From Chelonoidis abingdonii (Eukaryota > Chordata > Testudines > Testudinidae): DNA of 64,000 bases. Position numbers and translations under genes: made by a program. The notes below the pieces were generated by a model. The model made no database searches, was not told the origin of the DNA, and saw only the letters and a program-made list of their open reading frames with translations. Positions 10,640 to 22,746 of the stretch are shown piece by piece. Numbering within the stretch: position 1 is the first letter of the stretch; each line of letters opens with the position of its first letter. The DNA is taken from NCBI RefSeq assembly GCF_003597395.2, contig NC_133769.1, positions 180,481,993 through 180,545,992 on the forward strand, written 5' to 3'.

Positions 10640-10745
10640 ATGATAGTGTGACAGCTGCCATTGTGGCTGACGCACCAGGAATTGAGCCTGGGACCTCCAG
10701 GACTAAAAGCATGAGCTGCTTCAGCTAAAGAGCCAAGGCTCACTA
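10640..10745 (-). repeat. Possible tRNA-derived SINE fragment
   Basis: On the minus strand the order resembles a tRNA head: 'agctgaagcagctcatgc' followed by 'ggtcccaggctcaattcc' in the place of box B. The fragment has no clear tail and the match is loose. It may instead be a chance resemblance or an older tRNA-related repeat. Confidence 0.35.
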
Positions 10746-12377
10746 GCTGGGGGCTATAACATACAGTACTTGCATTCTCTGTGTACTGGCATGGAGGGGG
10801 ACCTGTAACACGCTCACCAGTGAGTTATGCTAGCATGCCAGCACATTAGGTGTAGGCTTCCAGAGAAAGGCCACTGGAAGTGGTCAGGTGTTAGTAACCA
10901 CTATTTTAGTTCACAGGCTGCAGAAGGCTATTCAAGGATTGAGCTGCAGTCTGTATCCTCAGGTTTGGGTAGGGGAAGATTTTTGTCCCACTTAAGCTAT
11001 TCTTAGTTTCCTGCATAAAGTTAAGAGCGGCTCTGCATGAGACGTGATAGTGTGTGTGTGCGTAGGGGGGAGGGGCGGGGACAGGAGGGGAATTCAATAC
11101 TGAATATGAATAAACTTGAATATTCTGGAAGATGGATATGAGGAATTTTCTCCTCTAATATTGTCAAGAAGGCTTATATTACAACCCGAACAATCTTATG
11201 TGTTTCCTTAGCAACTCGCTGTACCTGTCTGTCTGTAACAGAGGGCTGCTTTTGGTTGTAAACAGTTTAATTCTGGGCATTGACCAACAAAAACCAAACC
11301 CTGTGGGAGAGTAAATTTCAGCACTATTTTAGAGACAGCAAAAGATTCACATCTTTGCTTCTTCAGTAGAGAGTGTCATTCTCATGAGACTAGTGTATCT
11401 TAAGTCTTTTTACCTTTGAAATTAATTGCATGTATTTTTGAGTTGCATCTCTGAAATTTAAAAATACTATCATTCTTTGCAGGATTATGTGTGTTTTGTT
11501 CAGATGTTTTGTGTTTTGAAAGTAAAAGTTTTGACTAAATCTGCTTAATCAAAGTTGCTAAGATAATTCTTGTGGTTCATTTTCCAAGTCAGCACCTTCC
11601 CTTCCTTGATGCTTTGCATAAACTGCTCCATTCTTGTGGATGTTAATTCCCTGTGTTCTCCTAAAAGCTCTCTCAAGCATACTATAGGAGATTCCCATTA
11701 TTCTCTATTAATAGTTTCTAACCAAGGCTGTTCTGTGTAAAGGATAGTGAATAAAGAAGGGCATGTTCTGCTTTGTCACACAAGTGCAACTCTAGTGACA
11801 TCAGGGAAATGACAGTTCCTTCAACAGATCCAAAATCATCATGTTTCTTAAACACTATTTCATAAAAATATCAGATGCCGTTTTCCCCCTCCTCTCACAT
11901 TTTTGCTTCATTGTAGTGTTTGTAACGGGAGATCGAAGCCCCCTCTAGTCACATTGCAGGCAGAGGATGGACAGCAGTAGTGGTGGCTTGAGGTTTTGTT
12001 GCAAATGTTTAGATCGTTTGCTGGTACGAGTTAGGTGGCCCAATCTCATGGGATTTCAGTAGGAGTTGATTCTATTAGACTCCTTTTGAAACTTCAGCTA
12101 TGCATCTTTCCCAAACATATGGTAAGGTTACATAGGAGTATAATAGAGCTGACCAGAGGACAATACCAGTTTACTACAACTTTTTCAGTTTTTCAAATTT
12201 TTGTTCCAGTGCAGAACAAACCTAAAATCTTTTGAATGTTTTCATGGATGAACCAGGTAGTAAGGAAACTGCTCTTATTCTGTTCATTGAGTTGCTGTAA
12301 TTGAGTGTATAATTTTGGCCATACAGGGGGGTCTCTATTTCTGAACATTACTTCTGTTACATGCAGTACTCATCCAA
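10746..12377. other. Non-coding stretch
   Basis: AT-rich DNA with no recognisable gene. A GT/G-rich low-complexity patch lies near 11049-11090. Nothing else is supported. Confidence 0.6.
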
Positions 12378-12482
12378 CATCATGGTCCAAATTTTACTCC
12401 AGTTAAGATAGTGAAAATCTGGAGCGACACTATTGTAATTACTCCAGATTTACCGATTATAATAGAATTTGACCCCTTACCT
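12378..12482. repeat. Short palindromic interspersed repeat
   Basis: It starts 'catggtccaaattttactcc' and ends 'atagaatttgaccccttac'. The inner segments 'aaaatctggagcgacact' and 'attactccagatttaccg' are mirrored. This is the same kind of element as at 3720-3850. Confidence 0.5.
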
Positions 12483-13264
12483 TCCCCAGAATACCTTAAC
12501 TATTTTACTTTGGCGCCTTCATTTCTTTCTTCCTTTGACTTGCTCTTGGTTAAGTTTTAAAACATGACTGTTTATCAGACTGCATAATAAAGTAATATTG
12601 CAGGTAAATTGAATCTAGTAATATCTATAACAGACTGTTTTGCTTAAAATGATGACAGACTTTTAAAAACCCTTTAATAGGTATACAGTTGACAGTTCTA
12701 CTGTCACATTCACTCTGCTGTGTTGAAATTGATCCAGTTTCCTGCTCTATATAGATAGTAGTTCATTTCATCTAGAATATTATAATAGCAATAAAGCCTC
12801 CCAACATCTCTCTAGGTTTTTTATTTTATTCTGGAAAGTCTATGGGATACAGCAGGCATCCCTAATCCATCAAACAGTTTGGGGTTTCATATTCATTTTA
12901 GAACTTATTTCAGTCAGAATAGCAAAATCAGTCATCTCCAGTTCAGACAGAACCTCTGCATGTTTTTATCATATCTAAAGCCTCAGATGGCATGCAGCAC
13001 TTTTTATACCGATCAGAAGGAAGGTGGAATATTTAAATAACTCAACTCTTTAAAGAGTACTCCTATTCTAGTCTGGTAAGCAGGAGGCATTAACAGTAAT
13101 CAAGTGCCCACCATTTTTTCAGCCTGAATGGTCCGTTCTCCATGTTCATCTAGTCCCATTCAATTTGCTGGCTATCCTGGAAGCAAATGCATGCTCTTCT
13201 TTGTGTCTCTTAAGGGGGTGTCTTTATTTATCTTCCACATTTGTCTCAGTTTTCACTCACCTTT
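12483..13264. other. Non-coding stretch
   Basis: Nothing recognised. Composition is AT-rich and without long frames. Confidence 0.6.
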
Positions 13265-13405
13265 TGGGCCAACATTTTCAAAAGTGGACACTGATTTTTT
13301 CAGTGCCAAATTGGATACATTTTGGGGGCTGATTTGCAGGGATGCTGGACATGTGCAACTTCATTGAGTTCAGTAGGAATTATGGGTGCTCAGCATCTAT
13401 GAAGT
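13265..13405. repeat. Diverged dispersed repeat
   Basis: The segments 'gggccaacattttcaaaagt', 'ttcagtaggaattatgggtg' and 'ctcagcatctatgaag' resemble a short repeat that is abundant in turtle DNA. Its class is unclear, and the ends cannot be set by eye. Confidence 0.4.
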
Positions 13406-13767
13406 AGTATTATTATGAAGTATTAAAGTCAGAAATGCTACATTGTATGAACATAAGTGACTTCACAGGTGGTGTTCATTAGAACTGTTTAGTGATTCTG
13501 ACTTATTTTCTCCCTTCTGTATGCTAGTGATAAAGGCATGGTCACACTTACCCTATTAGTACACACTGGTGGAGTAGAGGTACCAGAAAATATATTTGTA
13601 AAGAAAAACATGATTTTTAGGGTGACCCAATATGCCACATGTGCCTAAGGCTGACGTTCAGCTGCAAGGCAAGTTTTCAGTAGCTTAACACTTGAAATTC
13701 ACATTTGTGGCTTCTCTATAGCTGTGGATGTACTCTGGTCTGCTGGAACAAGCTGGATGGGGAGGAA
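13406..13767. other. Non-coding stretch
   Basis: No gene. A 'ttagggtgaccc' motif at 13618-13629 resembles the tip of the MITE that follows and may be a broken second copy. Confidence 0.4.
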
Positions 13768-13769
13768 TA

Positions 13770-13914
13770 GGGTGATGAGATAGCAAGTATAAAACATTGG
13801 GACAGGGGATGGGGGGAAATAGGTGCCTATATAAGGACATTTTTTTAAAAATTTTTTTAAAAAAGCCCCCCAAAATTGGGATGGTTCCTCTAAAATAGGG
13901 ACATCTGGTCACCC
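13770..13914 (-). mobile_element. MITE with TA target duplication
   Basis: A 145-bp element bounded by inverted ends gggtgatgagat and atctggtcaccc and flanked by TA on both sides. The TA duplication suggests mobilisation by a Tc1/mariner-type transposase, though the family is inferred. The body contains an A/T run (13840-13865) and a C-rich patch. It has no coding capacity. Confidence 0.65.
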
Positions 13915-13916
13915 TA

Positions 13917-15890
13917 GGGAGGAAGCACTTACTAGGGTGGGAGGGGCAGCACAGAGTTGCATGTGGACTTATTGTGTGGAGCAGGATCTATCCTATCAGT
14001 CTGCCCAGTGGGATACTGGGTCACAGATAAGGATTAGCAGGTGAGAGTAAGTTTAAAATTCATGGGGCTTATACAAATGGACACCAATGAACTTTGGAAA
14101 TGCAAGAAAGCAATAGAGTCCAATGCACTGCAATGAATGAGTAACACAATTCCCAAGGCTGATATTAATCACTCATCAGAACTACTTCTGCAGGAGCTCT
14201 AAATGTAAAAATAGTTGCAGCATGGCTTCCCTTTCCTTGGGGAGTCTTACACAAATTCAGTTACTGTGCTGTAGTGTGAGCAAAGATGTGTGCTGAACTT
14301 AGCACTCAGGTGGCTCTCAGCTGCTGAAGGCCATGTAAATAGTTTTGGGAATGAAGTTCAACACCTGTCATAATTCAGCAATTTTCTTCCTGTTTCAGAC
14401 TGAAATTCACTATCTGTTTCAGTTGTCTACATATAAATCATAAAAGGAAGCGTGAGCAAGATAAATGTGCATACAGGATTCATGTGGGAAAATCTATGGG
14501 ATACTTTTTTAATTATTCAATAATCATAACCCAAAGGTTCCAGTCTTACAATTGGTGAAGTCAATAATATTTAAGAATGAAAACCTATTACTTAACATCC
14601 TGAATGTTCAAAACAAAAATCCCTCCTTAAAACTAAACCATCCCAAACACTTCAACAAGTGATGTCTACAATTTTTTTCCTCTGGGCACTGTAGTATTCA
14701 GGTTGTACTTTAAAAAAACAAACCCAAACAGTATGGAATCTCTTCTGAGAACCTGTCCTGTTAATAATTGAATAATTTTCATAGTGGTTATCCAAAATGT
14801 GGTGGAGAACATTGACTGTTAAATCGGATCTGATTTTAATTGGTATTTGTCCATATTTTTTTGTCATTGGAGATAGAACTCCCCTGAGGAGTTGAAGTAA
14901 AAGGTAGAGGCTATTTTTTTTAACTTGCACCTTATCCTGACTCTTTGGTTTGTAAATTAAACTTCCTTAGTTCTACTTATACCTGCTGTCCCCATGTGAA
15001 AGGGAATTAAGTCTGTCAGTCTAGCTAGTTATCACACTCATTGCTTTTGAATTGGGACCAATGTTTCTAAGATGCCCTATCTTCCCAGGCTAAGTCAGAT
15101 GGTTACACAGGAATTCATAATTCAAGACAGAGGCTTGATTTCTTACTGTCCAGTTGAGAAGATGCAAGTGTTGCACACGGAATTCATCTAGTCTTGGTGT
15201 TAGGGAGTGTCTTGTTTTGTCTAGTGTGTGTCTAACACCCCATTGCACCAATCCAGAGTGCTGTGGATGGCATTTGGAGGGAGTGATGTGTAATTCTTCC
15301 CCTTTACAAAAGGATGCTAGAGTTTTATTGTAGAAAACACTAAGCCCAATGATGCTTTCATTGGCACTTGGATTCCTTGCACCAGAGATGAATAATGCAA
15401 TGAAAGCATCGTATAAATAAAGGCAAAGCAATATTATCATACAACGTACTTAAGGCTTGCAGTGTTCATGAAGGCTGGTAAATGTGGATTTAGGTGCCTT
15501 GTTCCTTGAATACTGACCTCTTTGGATTATAACAACATTGATCCGTTATTTTGAACACTTTACTTTAGTTATTCATAATGGAGTTTAGGCTGGAAAAGTA
15601 TTGAGGACAAACAAAAATAGTTTTCCGTTTTTTACATTCCCTGTGTTGTCGTTCTTATAGTATGTTACGTTATGCCTTCCAGTTACAGAAACAGGATAGC
15701 TATGATTTTTAACTACACGTACTGCTTTCTGGTAAGATATGATCAGATAAATTTATTTTACACCAATAAAATAATTCTAAAAGTCCAGTTAGTGGTTCTT
15801 ACAATATATTTTTCTTGGCAGATCAGCCTACTGTATCTAGTAAAAATAGTGCAGAGTCATGAAAGTTATGAATATTAAATACTCTGTCTT
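13917..15890. other. Non-coding stretch
   Basis: AT-rich DNA. The minus-strand frame at 15090-15440 (116 codons) has no recognisable motif, so I do not call it a gene. Nothing else is supported. Confidence 0.6.
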
Positions 15891-15896
15891 TGTATA

Positions 15897-16304
15897 TGTA
15901 AGGGACTGCGGAAGATTTTGTTACGGTTTAGCTAAGGCTGTTCGCCTTCTCAAGGACAGGTTATTAAAGGTTGCTGTATACTAGCATATGCTGTTTGTAG
16001 CCGGTTGGAACCGCTTAGCCTGGGAAGCCCAGCGTGTTTGGAAAAGCCTGGCCCTTTGCCATAAGAGATAGCCCAGTTGTGGGAAAGCTCCCACATGCCT
16101 ATGTATGAGCTGCTTTACATGCTATTAGCATAAAGTTATATTTATCAGAATTTGTTTTGCTGCTTTGGACTCGCTCCCCGCTTTGAGTTAGCAACGTGCA
16201 TAGTCCCCGTTGCGGGTGTGTTTTCTTTATCTTCATTAAAAGCCATATCACTCACAGTGTGTGTGTGTGTGTCTCGTCCCTGCAGAGCACTTAGGCACGT
16301 AACA
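15897..16304 (+). mobile_element. Solo LTR of an endogenous retrovirus-like element
   Basis: A 408-bp block starts tgtaaggg, ends cgtaaca (TG...CA) and is flanked on both sides by the 5-bp repeat gtata (15892-15896 and 16305-16309). Inside are a TATA-like segment 'cataaagttatattt' near 16130, an ATTAAA polyadenylation signal at 16235-16240 and a GT-rich run at about 16257-16272. This is the usual order for the U3, R and U5 regions. No primer-binding site or internal genes follow. The provirus was therefore removed by recombination between its LTRs, leaving one. The exact retroviral or gypsy class is not determined. Confidence 0.8.
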
Positions 16305-16309
16305 GTATA

Positions 16310-19300
16310 TCTGCTTGACATTTTCTCTGGTATTGAGTATCTGCTATGGAGGCATAAACAAAGCTATTTGGAAGACTCTCTATTTCAGGGGAAGTAGCAG
16401 AAGCTTATGCAGGGAGAAGATTGGAGCAATGCTATTGTGTATGTCTCAAAGAGTGCATGGTATCTATTCTGCCCTTCTCATGAGATTAAGAATTGGGGAG
16501 TTAGACAAAGTGAGTTTTCCAGGAGAGTTCTCAATTAAGATGGAGAAGTGAGGTGAATTAATAAAGACAAAAGGATTTTATAAAAAATGGATTTGAGCTG
16601 GAAGGTAATGCTTCTGAATAATACACACTTTTGGAAAGGAGCCTCAGAGTCAAGTGGAGACAGGGAGAAATAATTGATCAAAAAAGCAAATGGTACCACG
16701 TAACTAGCATACACCTTGCACAGAGTAATCTCGACCTGCCAGCCACCCAGAATGCTAATAGCGAGTCACTTGGGAAGGCATCCAGATGGCAGAAGAGCAT
16801 ATGATTTGTGTAAAGCAATTTGGAAGCTATTTCTTTTGGATGCTGATGCAGCCATCAAAACAAGTATTAACTATAATGTTAATTTTTCATTTAAGAGGCA
16901 CCTGTTGAATGGTTTTAGTAATTGCAACAGTCATTATACAATTTGTATTGCAGTCTGGGAAGTTTTGCTCTGATGGGAGAGGAAACAGTGATGTTTTTAG
17001 TTCGTGAAATTTGTTTCTGATCAAACACATTTCTCTTCTTATTTTAAGCCAGTGTTCAGAGCTAGCAACAGTGGATTCAGTTTTGCCAAAATTTGTCTGG
17101 CAAGGAGGGAAAAATTGGGAGAAGTGGCTTGTAGTCTCTCAGCGTCTGTCTCAGATCCAGGAGAGTAAGGGAAGAAATGTGAATAGTAAATGCTCAAAGA
17201 TCACAATAACCCATTCACAAGCCTGAGTAACATTTCCACATCATGAACCTAAAAATGATTCTTATACAGGGATGGACGCAAGGTTAATAGCACCCACATA
17301 TCATACTGTGATGCAGACACCTCAAAGAAAAATAAAATACCCCTGCACCCTCCTCCCACATCCAAGAATTCCATCCTGCCTGATTTTTCTCACATCTGTG
17401 GTGGTTCTTCAAGATGGCACTCTCTAGTGGGGAGGGCTACATCAGAAACTGGAGCAGCTGTCCCCTCTACCCAAGACTGGATAACAGCATGCTGCATACC
17501 AAGGCTCCTGCCCCACTCACTCTCTTCACATTAACCAGGACCTTTGGACTTTGGTGCTCCTTATTTGCCAATGACTTGGTTAAGGAGGGAGTGCCACAGA
17601 AGCAACTGACATAGCTTTCCCCACCTCCCATTTGTGTAGTGCAGTGCTTCCAGATTGGCTAGATAAGGACTACTGAACACAAAAGTTAACTTCTGCACAA
17701 TGTCCATCTTCTTCCTCACATTGGGACTGGGAATTTAAGATGAAGTGCTTTTGTGTTTGTCTTTGGCAAACTGAGGAATTCTTGGCCACCCCTCATCCAG
17801 CAGAGCATCACCTCTGCCCGAAACTCGTGATCTTCAATTGCAGATGAGCAACAATGTGAAAAGGTTTTCTTTTCTATATTATTATGAAAATGAAGGAAGT
17901 AATTTTAAAAGATGCTGTAGAAAATATTTGGATTTCAGTAAGAAATTGCAGAGTGTCCCCTAAATCAGTAAATATGTTTCTACCCAAAGTTACCTAATAT
18001 GATCTGCTGAATCATAAAATGCTCTGATTTAGCCTGCAGCAGCATGTAGAACAGGAGAAATTGTGTGTGAAGCCAATATGTCAAGCTATGTTCTGATTTA
18101 GCAGATGATGGTCAATTTATCTTTTTTGCCAGAAATAAATGAGGGCTGATATCAGATTCTGTGTCCATAATTATGCAGTATACATGGTTTTCTAATCTGT
18201 CCAAGCAGATAAGCTGCATGCAAACAGTTTTATTACAGTCACTTAAACTTTGTAAAGATTTGGTATTTTAGAGCTTTCTGTAACTTTTTTTTGCCCAGGC
18301 ATATGATGGGGCTAACATGATGGGAATAACATTTAGGAGAAAAGACCATCTTTTCTGTATACTCTGTGTGTGGACTGTTCTGGACACTAAATCTTATTCT
18401 TGACAACACTTGTCACTCTTCTTCAGCAGTAGGATTTGATTATGTACCAGATTTATATACAGCCTCTTCACTGTCTGTGGTACATACTAGGCAACTGAAA
18501 GACACACAAATGTACATCTTACAGTAAGCCCACGGGGGTGGGTGGTGGAGGAGAATATCACAAATGAGCAGCTCCATGGGAAGATCAGGGCCATAGAGAT
18601 CGAAGACTTAGATGTATTTATACTTTATCCCTGTTACCTCTCTCACTTTGACCACAAAAATATACCTATTGCTAAGAGCTTCTTAAATGTTATGATGAGA
18701 TTCAGCACTCTTTATTAAGTGTGCTCCTGCTTTGACTTCCTACGAGAATTTACAAGCTACTTCAGACTGAGGAACTTAACGCTGAACATTGTTGGCTGTT
18801 TTGTGGAAGCCAAAACTGTGTCGCACTTGTAAATAAAAGGAAATATGTAGTTAAGAGTGGTGGGAACCTTTTGAGTGGAACTAAGTAAGTACTCAGTCTA
18901 GCTTGGTTAGTTTGAATAGTATTTGCAACAAATGTTTGTGTCTAAACTGTCAATAATCCTCTCAACTTTTTTTTGTTCTATCTGGATATCTTCAGACTTT
19001 ATCAGGTCACTCTTTTAGGGTGGTTTTTTCCACTCCAAGCCTGGCTTTCTGGGAGAGAACATGTGGAAAATGAAACTGAATGGTATTTCTTTTATGTCCC
19101 TGATAGGCTGAGCCTATTTCCTATGCTAAGGCAGATTGACCAGCTCAGCTGAAGCTATTTCCATGCAGTTTCTCAGAGGATGAGGATGTATTTTAGCTGA
19201 GTTTTCTGATTAACTTATAGAAGTTATATTTTTTTATCCTACTCTTTATATTGCTGGCAATGCCCTAGGTATTCCAATATTTTGTATTTCCCAAGTTTTT

Positions 19301-20471
19301 TGGAAACTCTCATTGTTTAGTTTGTCTTGCAGATAATTTCCCTTTTTAAAAGTAGGTTAACTTCCCTGAGATCAAAATTTCATTGTTGCAGCAGAGCTGA
19401 GGTTTGGTCCAACTTTCAATTCTAATTCTAGAGCATTTGGTGTGGTAGGGTCACAACAAAATTTTCTGATGGGAAAATTGGGTCTATGTGAACATAAATC
19501 TTTCTGAACTTCCTGGCATGCCAAACAATGTGAACAGAATTTACATACACATTCGTGAATCACGTTCAAATCAAACTCAGAATAGCTTATACAGAAGCTT
19601 ATCCATACGAACTACGCACTAAAAAAGAACGGGAATATATTTATGAAAATACAGGATACAAAGACAGATGGAGGGGTCTTGCCACATTAGCTTTGAGGGA
19701 TGAGGCAGCCAAGCAGATTAATGCAGATGAAGTCATTACCAGATCAGTGCAATTAACATGCTGATGCATAGATCTCTTGCTTCCATATGCCAGCATGGCA
19801 GACTGTTCACTACTGTAAAATTCTCCTGATCTGACAGCTCAGGTTTCTTTGCTCCCGAATTCCTCTAGAGCATTATTTACACTCATTTTAAAATGGGCCC
19901 CTTTGTACCAAAATTAACCCTCTAGCAATGTGCAGTGCCCTTGTTCCTTAGAAAAGGTGTTTTGGGCTTTAATATGTAGTAAACACCTTAGAACGAAACT
20001 AGCCAATGCTTTGAATGTGGTCCCTCCTTGCTTGTTAGGAAATAATCATTTTTTATGAATACAATATCTGTGGTGTGTTCTGTGCAATTATTTCAAGGGC
20101 TTGTACTCTTTCGTTTGTGGAACCCCCACTCCACAGTTCAACAGCAGTGCTGTGAAGGTTGGCACTACCCAGGGAGCCTGGATTGGCTAAAGGATGAACA
20201 GACACTGAAACCCTGGCCTCTCCATCCTCACAGCATTGACTGGTTAGAGAGCTGGCAGGAAAGCTCTCCTGCCTATTACCTGCTGCCAGCTCGCTTCTGG
20301 CTAGAGCACTCCTAAAGAAAGTGTTTTGTGGATTCTAAACCATTCATAAACAATGTACTTTATGTAATAAAGGGAATAGGGTGGTAATGGTTATCCACGT
20401 AACCCTTCTGCTAGGTGTTGAGAGCAGCAAAGATGGCTGGGTTCAATTTTCCAGTTGTTTCCTTAAAGACT
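16310..20471. other. Long non-coding stretch
   Basis: About 4.1 kb with no recognisable gene or repeat. The frames at 16152-16397 (within the LTR edge), 17414-17614 and 19555-19764 show no family motifs. Scattered polyadenylation-like AATAAA words are expected in AT-rich DNA. Confidence 0.6.
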
Positions 20472-20472
20472 T

Positions 20473-20975
20473 ACCATATATGCTCATTCATAAACTGAAT
20501 ATTTTTGGTAAAAAAGTGATGCATCAAAGAGTGGGGGTTGGCTTATAAACGGGTCTGCACCAAAATTTGATGATTTTAAACTCTATGGAATCATTGAATT
20601 GAATATCTAATACATTGTCATTTTGTTTACCTGGAACGTCTGCAGGCACGGAGCCCCTCAGCTCCTTGTTCGCCGTTCCCAGCCAGTGGGAACTGCAGGA
20701 AGTGATGCACCTCTTCCCGCAGCTCCTATTGGCTGGGAACAGCAAACCATGATTGCTGGGAGCTGAGGGGGTCCATGCCTGTGAACGCTCCAGGTAAACA
20801 AAATGTCCAGGCCCGCTAGAGGCTTACCCTAATGGGCCAGACGCCAAAGTTTGCCCACCCCTGAAATATAGAGGCGGCTTATGAAAGGGTCACACGGTTT
20901 TTCTTGTTTTTACCTAACAATCTTGGGGGGGTCAGCTTGTAAACCAACAGGCTAATGAATGAGTATATATGGTAA
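20473..20975. mobile_element. Foldback MITE with inner palindrome
   Basis: The ends are near-perfect inverted repeats: ttaccatatatgctcattc at the left and gaatgagtatatatggtaa at the right, differing at one base. The interior contains a second, GC-rich palindrome (20624-20800) and, near 20850-20864, 'gtttgcccacccctg', which looks like the right tip of a hAT element. The structure therefore looks like one non-autonomous transposon that has captured, or been invaded by, part of another. Confidence 0.75.
20624..20800. repeat. GC-rich hairpin inside the foldback MITE
   Basis: The left arm (tgtttacctggaacgtctgc and onward to 20665) pairs with the right arm (20758-20800, ending cgctccaggtaaaca). 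Inner parts also pair (cgttcccagccagtgggaac against attggctgggaacag), centred near 20707. Arms of about 80 bp are implied, with several mismatches. Confidence 0.7.
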
Positions 20976-21416
20976 TTAACACTGGCTAGAGCTTTCACCC
21001 AGAAACCTGGGAAACTGTGCCATCCTGAGTGCCCTGCATAGGTGCTACTTCCCCACTTAGTCCAGGGATTAAAGCAAAGAACCCCTAGGGGGTGGGGGAG
21101 GGAAAGAAGAGGAGAACAGAATGAACTTTGGGGAAAGACAACAATTAGTAGAAGTAAGAATGACCAATTCTATGAGGTGAGACTGCTTCCACCCCACCCC
21201 CAGGTGCCTTAACCATAGACCCAACCTCAGTTCTCCTGGCAATTGAGTGTCTGGTGTGGTCCAGCCACCTTCCTCTTCCCCAGCTCCCCGCTCACAGTTA
21301 GCTGTCTTGGACTGCTTTGGGGGCTCTACCACCTGGCTCAGCTGGGGTGATTTCAGCTTTAACTTCTGGCAGGGAGGTCTGCACCAGAGTCCTTTAGTTG
21401 GACTGCTGGTTTCTCT
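20976..21416. other. Non-coding stretch
   Basis: No recognised gene. Overlapping frames on both strands in this GC-richer patch lack motifs. Confidence 0.55.
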
Positions 21417-21540
21417 GGGTAGGTACATACTGCAATTAGACACCCACGACTGGCCGATTTCAGCTGGCTTGGGCTGTGGGTTGTTAAATTGCAGTGCAGA
21501 CTTCTGGGCTCAAGGAATCTCCAGCCTCGCAGGATCCTAG
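21417..21540. mobile_element. Half of a MITE (left part)
   Basis: The order 'tacatactgcaattagacac', 'cagctggcttgggctg', 'ttgttaaattgcagtgcaga' and 'cttctgggctcaagg' matches one arm of a self-complementary MITE I recognise from turtle DNA. The expected mirror arm is missing, so the copy is truncated near 21540. Confidence 0.5.
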
Positions 21541-21898
21541 ACATAGTCTGTGGTTTCAGCCAAAGTTGCCTCTAGCAATTCTCATCCATGGCTGCTCTGT
21601 GCCATCAGTCACCCCAAAGCTGCTACTGTCACTCTGCGCTGTCTCTTGTCTCCAAGCCACCTTTAGCTCTGCCCCTCCACTGTTCTGCGGCAGTCTCAGC
21701 TCAGCGCAGCTCTTCTGTGAGGGTTCAGTGGTAGGCTGGACCCTTAAGAGTCCTCACCACCAGAGAGGGGCTCTCAGCAGAAGGTAGGAGCTTCTTTCTC
21801 CCTCCCTCTTCTCAGCTTTCACTAAGCTCCCTCACCCAACTGTGCCTAACAGCAATCTCAGTCAGCAAAAACTAGGCAGGCCACTCAGCTGGTTTTAA
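21541..21898. other. Non-coding stretch
   Basis: Nothing recognised. Confidence 0.55.
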
Positions 21899-22093
21899 AC
21901 CAGACAATCTTGCTTTTCAAAGGTTCGTCCCCTGCCTGGTACTGAGACTGAACCAGATGCCATTTTGAAAAGTGCCCTGCTCCACCCCCTGCAGGCATGA
22001 CCTTGCATGCACAGTGCATGTGAGGTCACCCTGGTGGCGTCACGTAGGTGAGGGCAGGCCCACACCAGTTTCGGATATACCAAATTGTCTGGT
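21899..22093. mobile_element. Possible small DNA element with 10-bp inverted ends
   Basis: The exact inverted pair accagacaat (21899-21908) and attgtctggt (22084-22093) encloses 195 bp that is richer in GC than the flanks. I do not see a target duplication. The call rests on the inverted ends alone. Confidence 0.35.
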
Positions 22094-22547
22094 ATGCCAG
22101 AAACCTGTGAGTGGGCTCCTTAGGGTGAACCAAGGCACATTTGATGTCTGTATGTATTTCCCACAAAGGTCAATAGTATTTCATTGCCTCCAAACTCAAA
22201 ATTTACTGTGCTGTAACCAAAATGCCTCCAACTGTCCCATTCAGTCACTTCCCCTTGTTTTCCAATGGATGCTAGCAGAGATCTCCTTTTCCTGCATCTC
22301 TGCAGTTCTTAAGCAGCTCTGGGCTGCTCTTCTCCAACTTCACCAACAGGTGACAACAGAGAGCACTTTGCTTCAGGCCACAGGGCCTACACTCTGTGGA
22401 GCTGCCCCACCCAGCCTCTGAAGTTACTCCTACATATTGCATGAAATGAACTCCAGAGTAAGCTCTCAGGATCCATAAAGCACAGCTTCATATAACAGTT
22501 GTTTTATACTGTCAAAAATTATTTTCCATCTGGAAGATTTCAACCAG
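22094..22547. other. Non-coding stretch
   Basis: The 149-codon frame spanning 21972-22421 crosses the repeat edge and has no motifs. No gene is supported. Confidence 0.55.
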
Positions 22548-22746
22548 GGTGGAGGGATAGCTCAGTGGTTTGAGCATTGGCCTGCTAAACCCAGGGTTGT
22601 GAGTTCAATCCTTGAGCGAGCCACTTAGGGATCTGGGGCAAAAATTGGTCCTGCTAGTGAAGGCAGGGGGCTGGACTCAATGACCTTTCAAAATCCCTTC
22701 CAATTCTAGGAGATTGGTATATCTCCTATTATTATTATTTTATTAT
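22548..22746 (+). mobile_element. tRNA-derived SINE, Cry I (tortoise pol III/SINE) type
   Basis: The head carries an RNA polymerase III box A (tagctcagtgg at 22558-22568) and box B (gagttcaatcc near 22602). A body follows, then a 3' tail 'ccaattctaggagattggta' with tatatctcc and an ATT repeat. In the Cry I family the tail is shared with a CR1-type LINE, whose enzymes mobilise the SINE in trans. It is transcribed by RNA polymerase III in principle. This family is characteristic of cryptodiran turtles and is the best single clue to the organism. Confidence 0.85.

Noticed and set aside
10337..10743. Overlapping frames on both strands
   Set aside because: GC-richer sequence leaves long open frames by chance; no protein family resemblance.
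15090..15440. 116-codon minus-strand frame
   Set aside because: No recognisable motif or splice context; AT-rich surroundings. Not supported as a gene.
19555..19764. 69-codon charged frame (KKEREYIYENTGYKDRW)
   Set aside because: Looks superficially protein-like, but it is short, isolated and without a recognisable domain or splice signals that I can defend.
21972..22421. 149-codon plus-strand frame, one of the longest in the window
   Set aside because: It spans the edge of a putative repeat, has no motif, and an overlapping frame exists on the other strand. Likely chance.
22548..22746. Functional tRNA gene
   Set aside because: Box A and box B are present, but there is no complete cloverleaf and the CR1-like tail shows it is a SINE.
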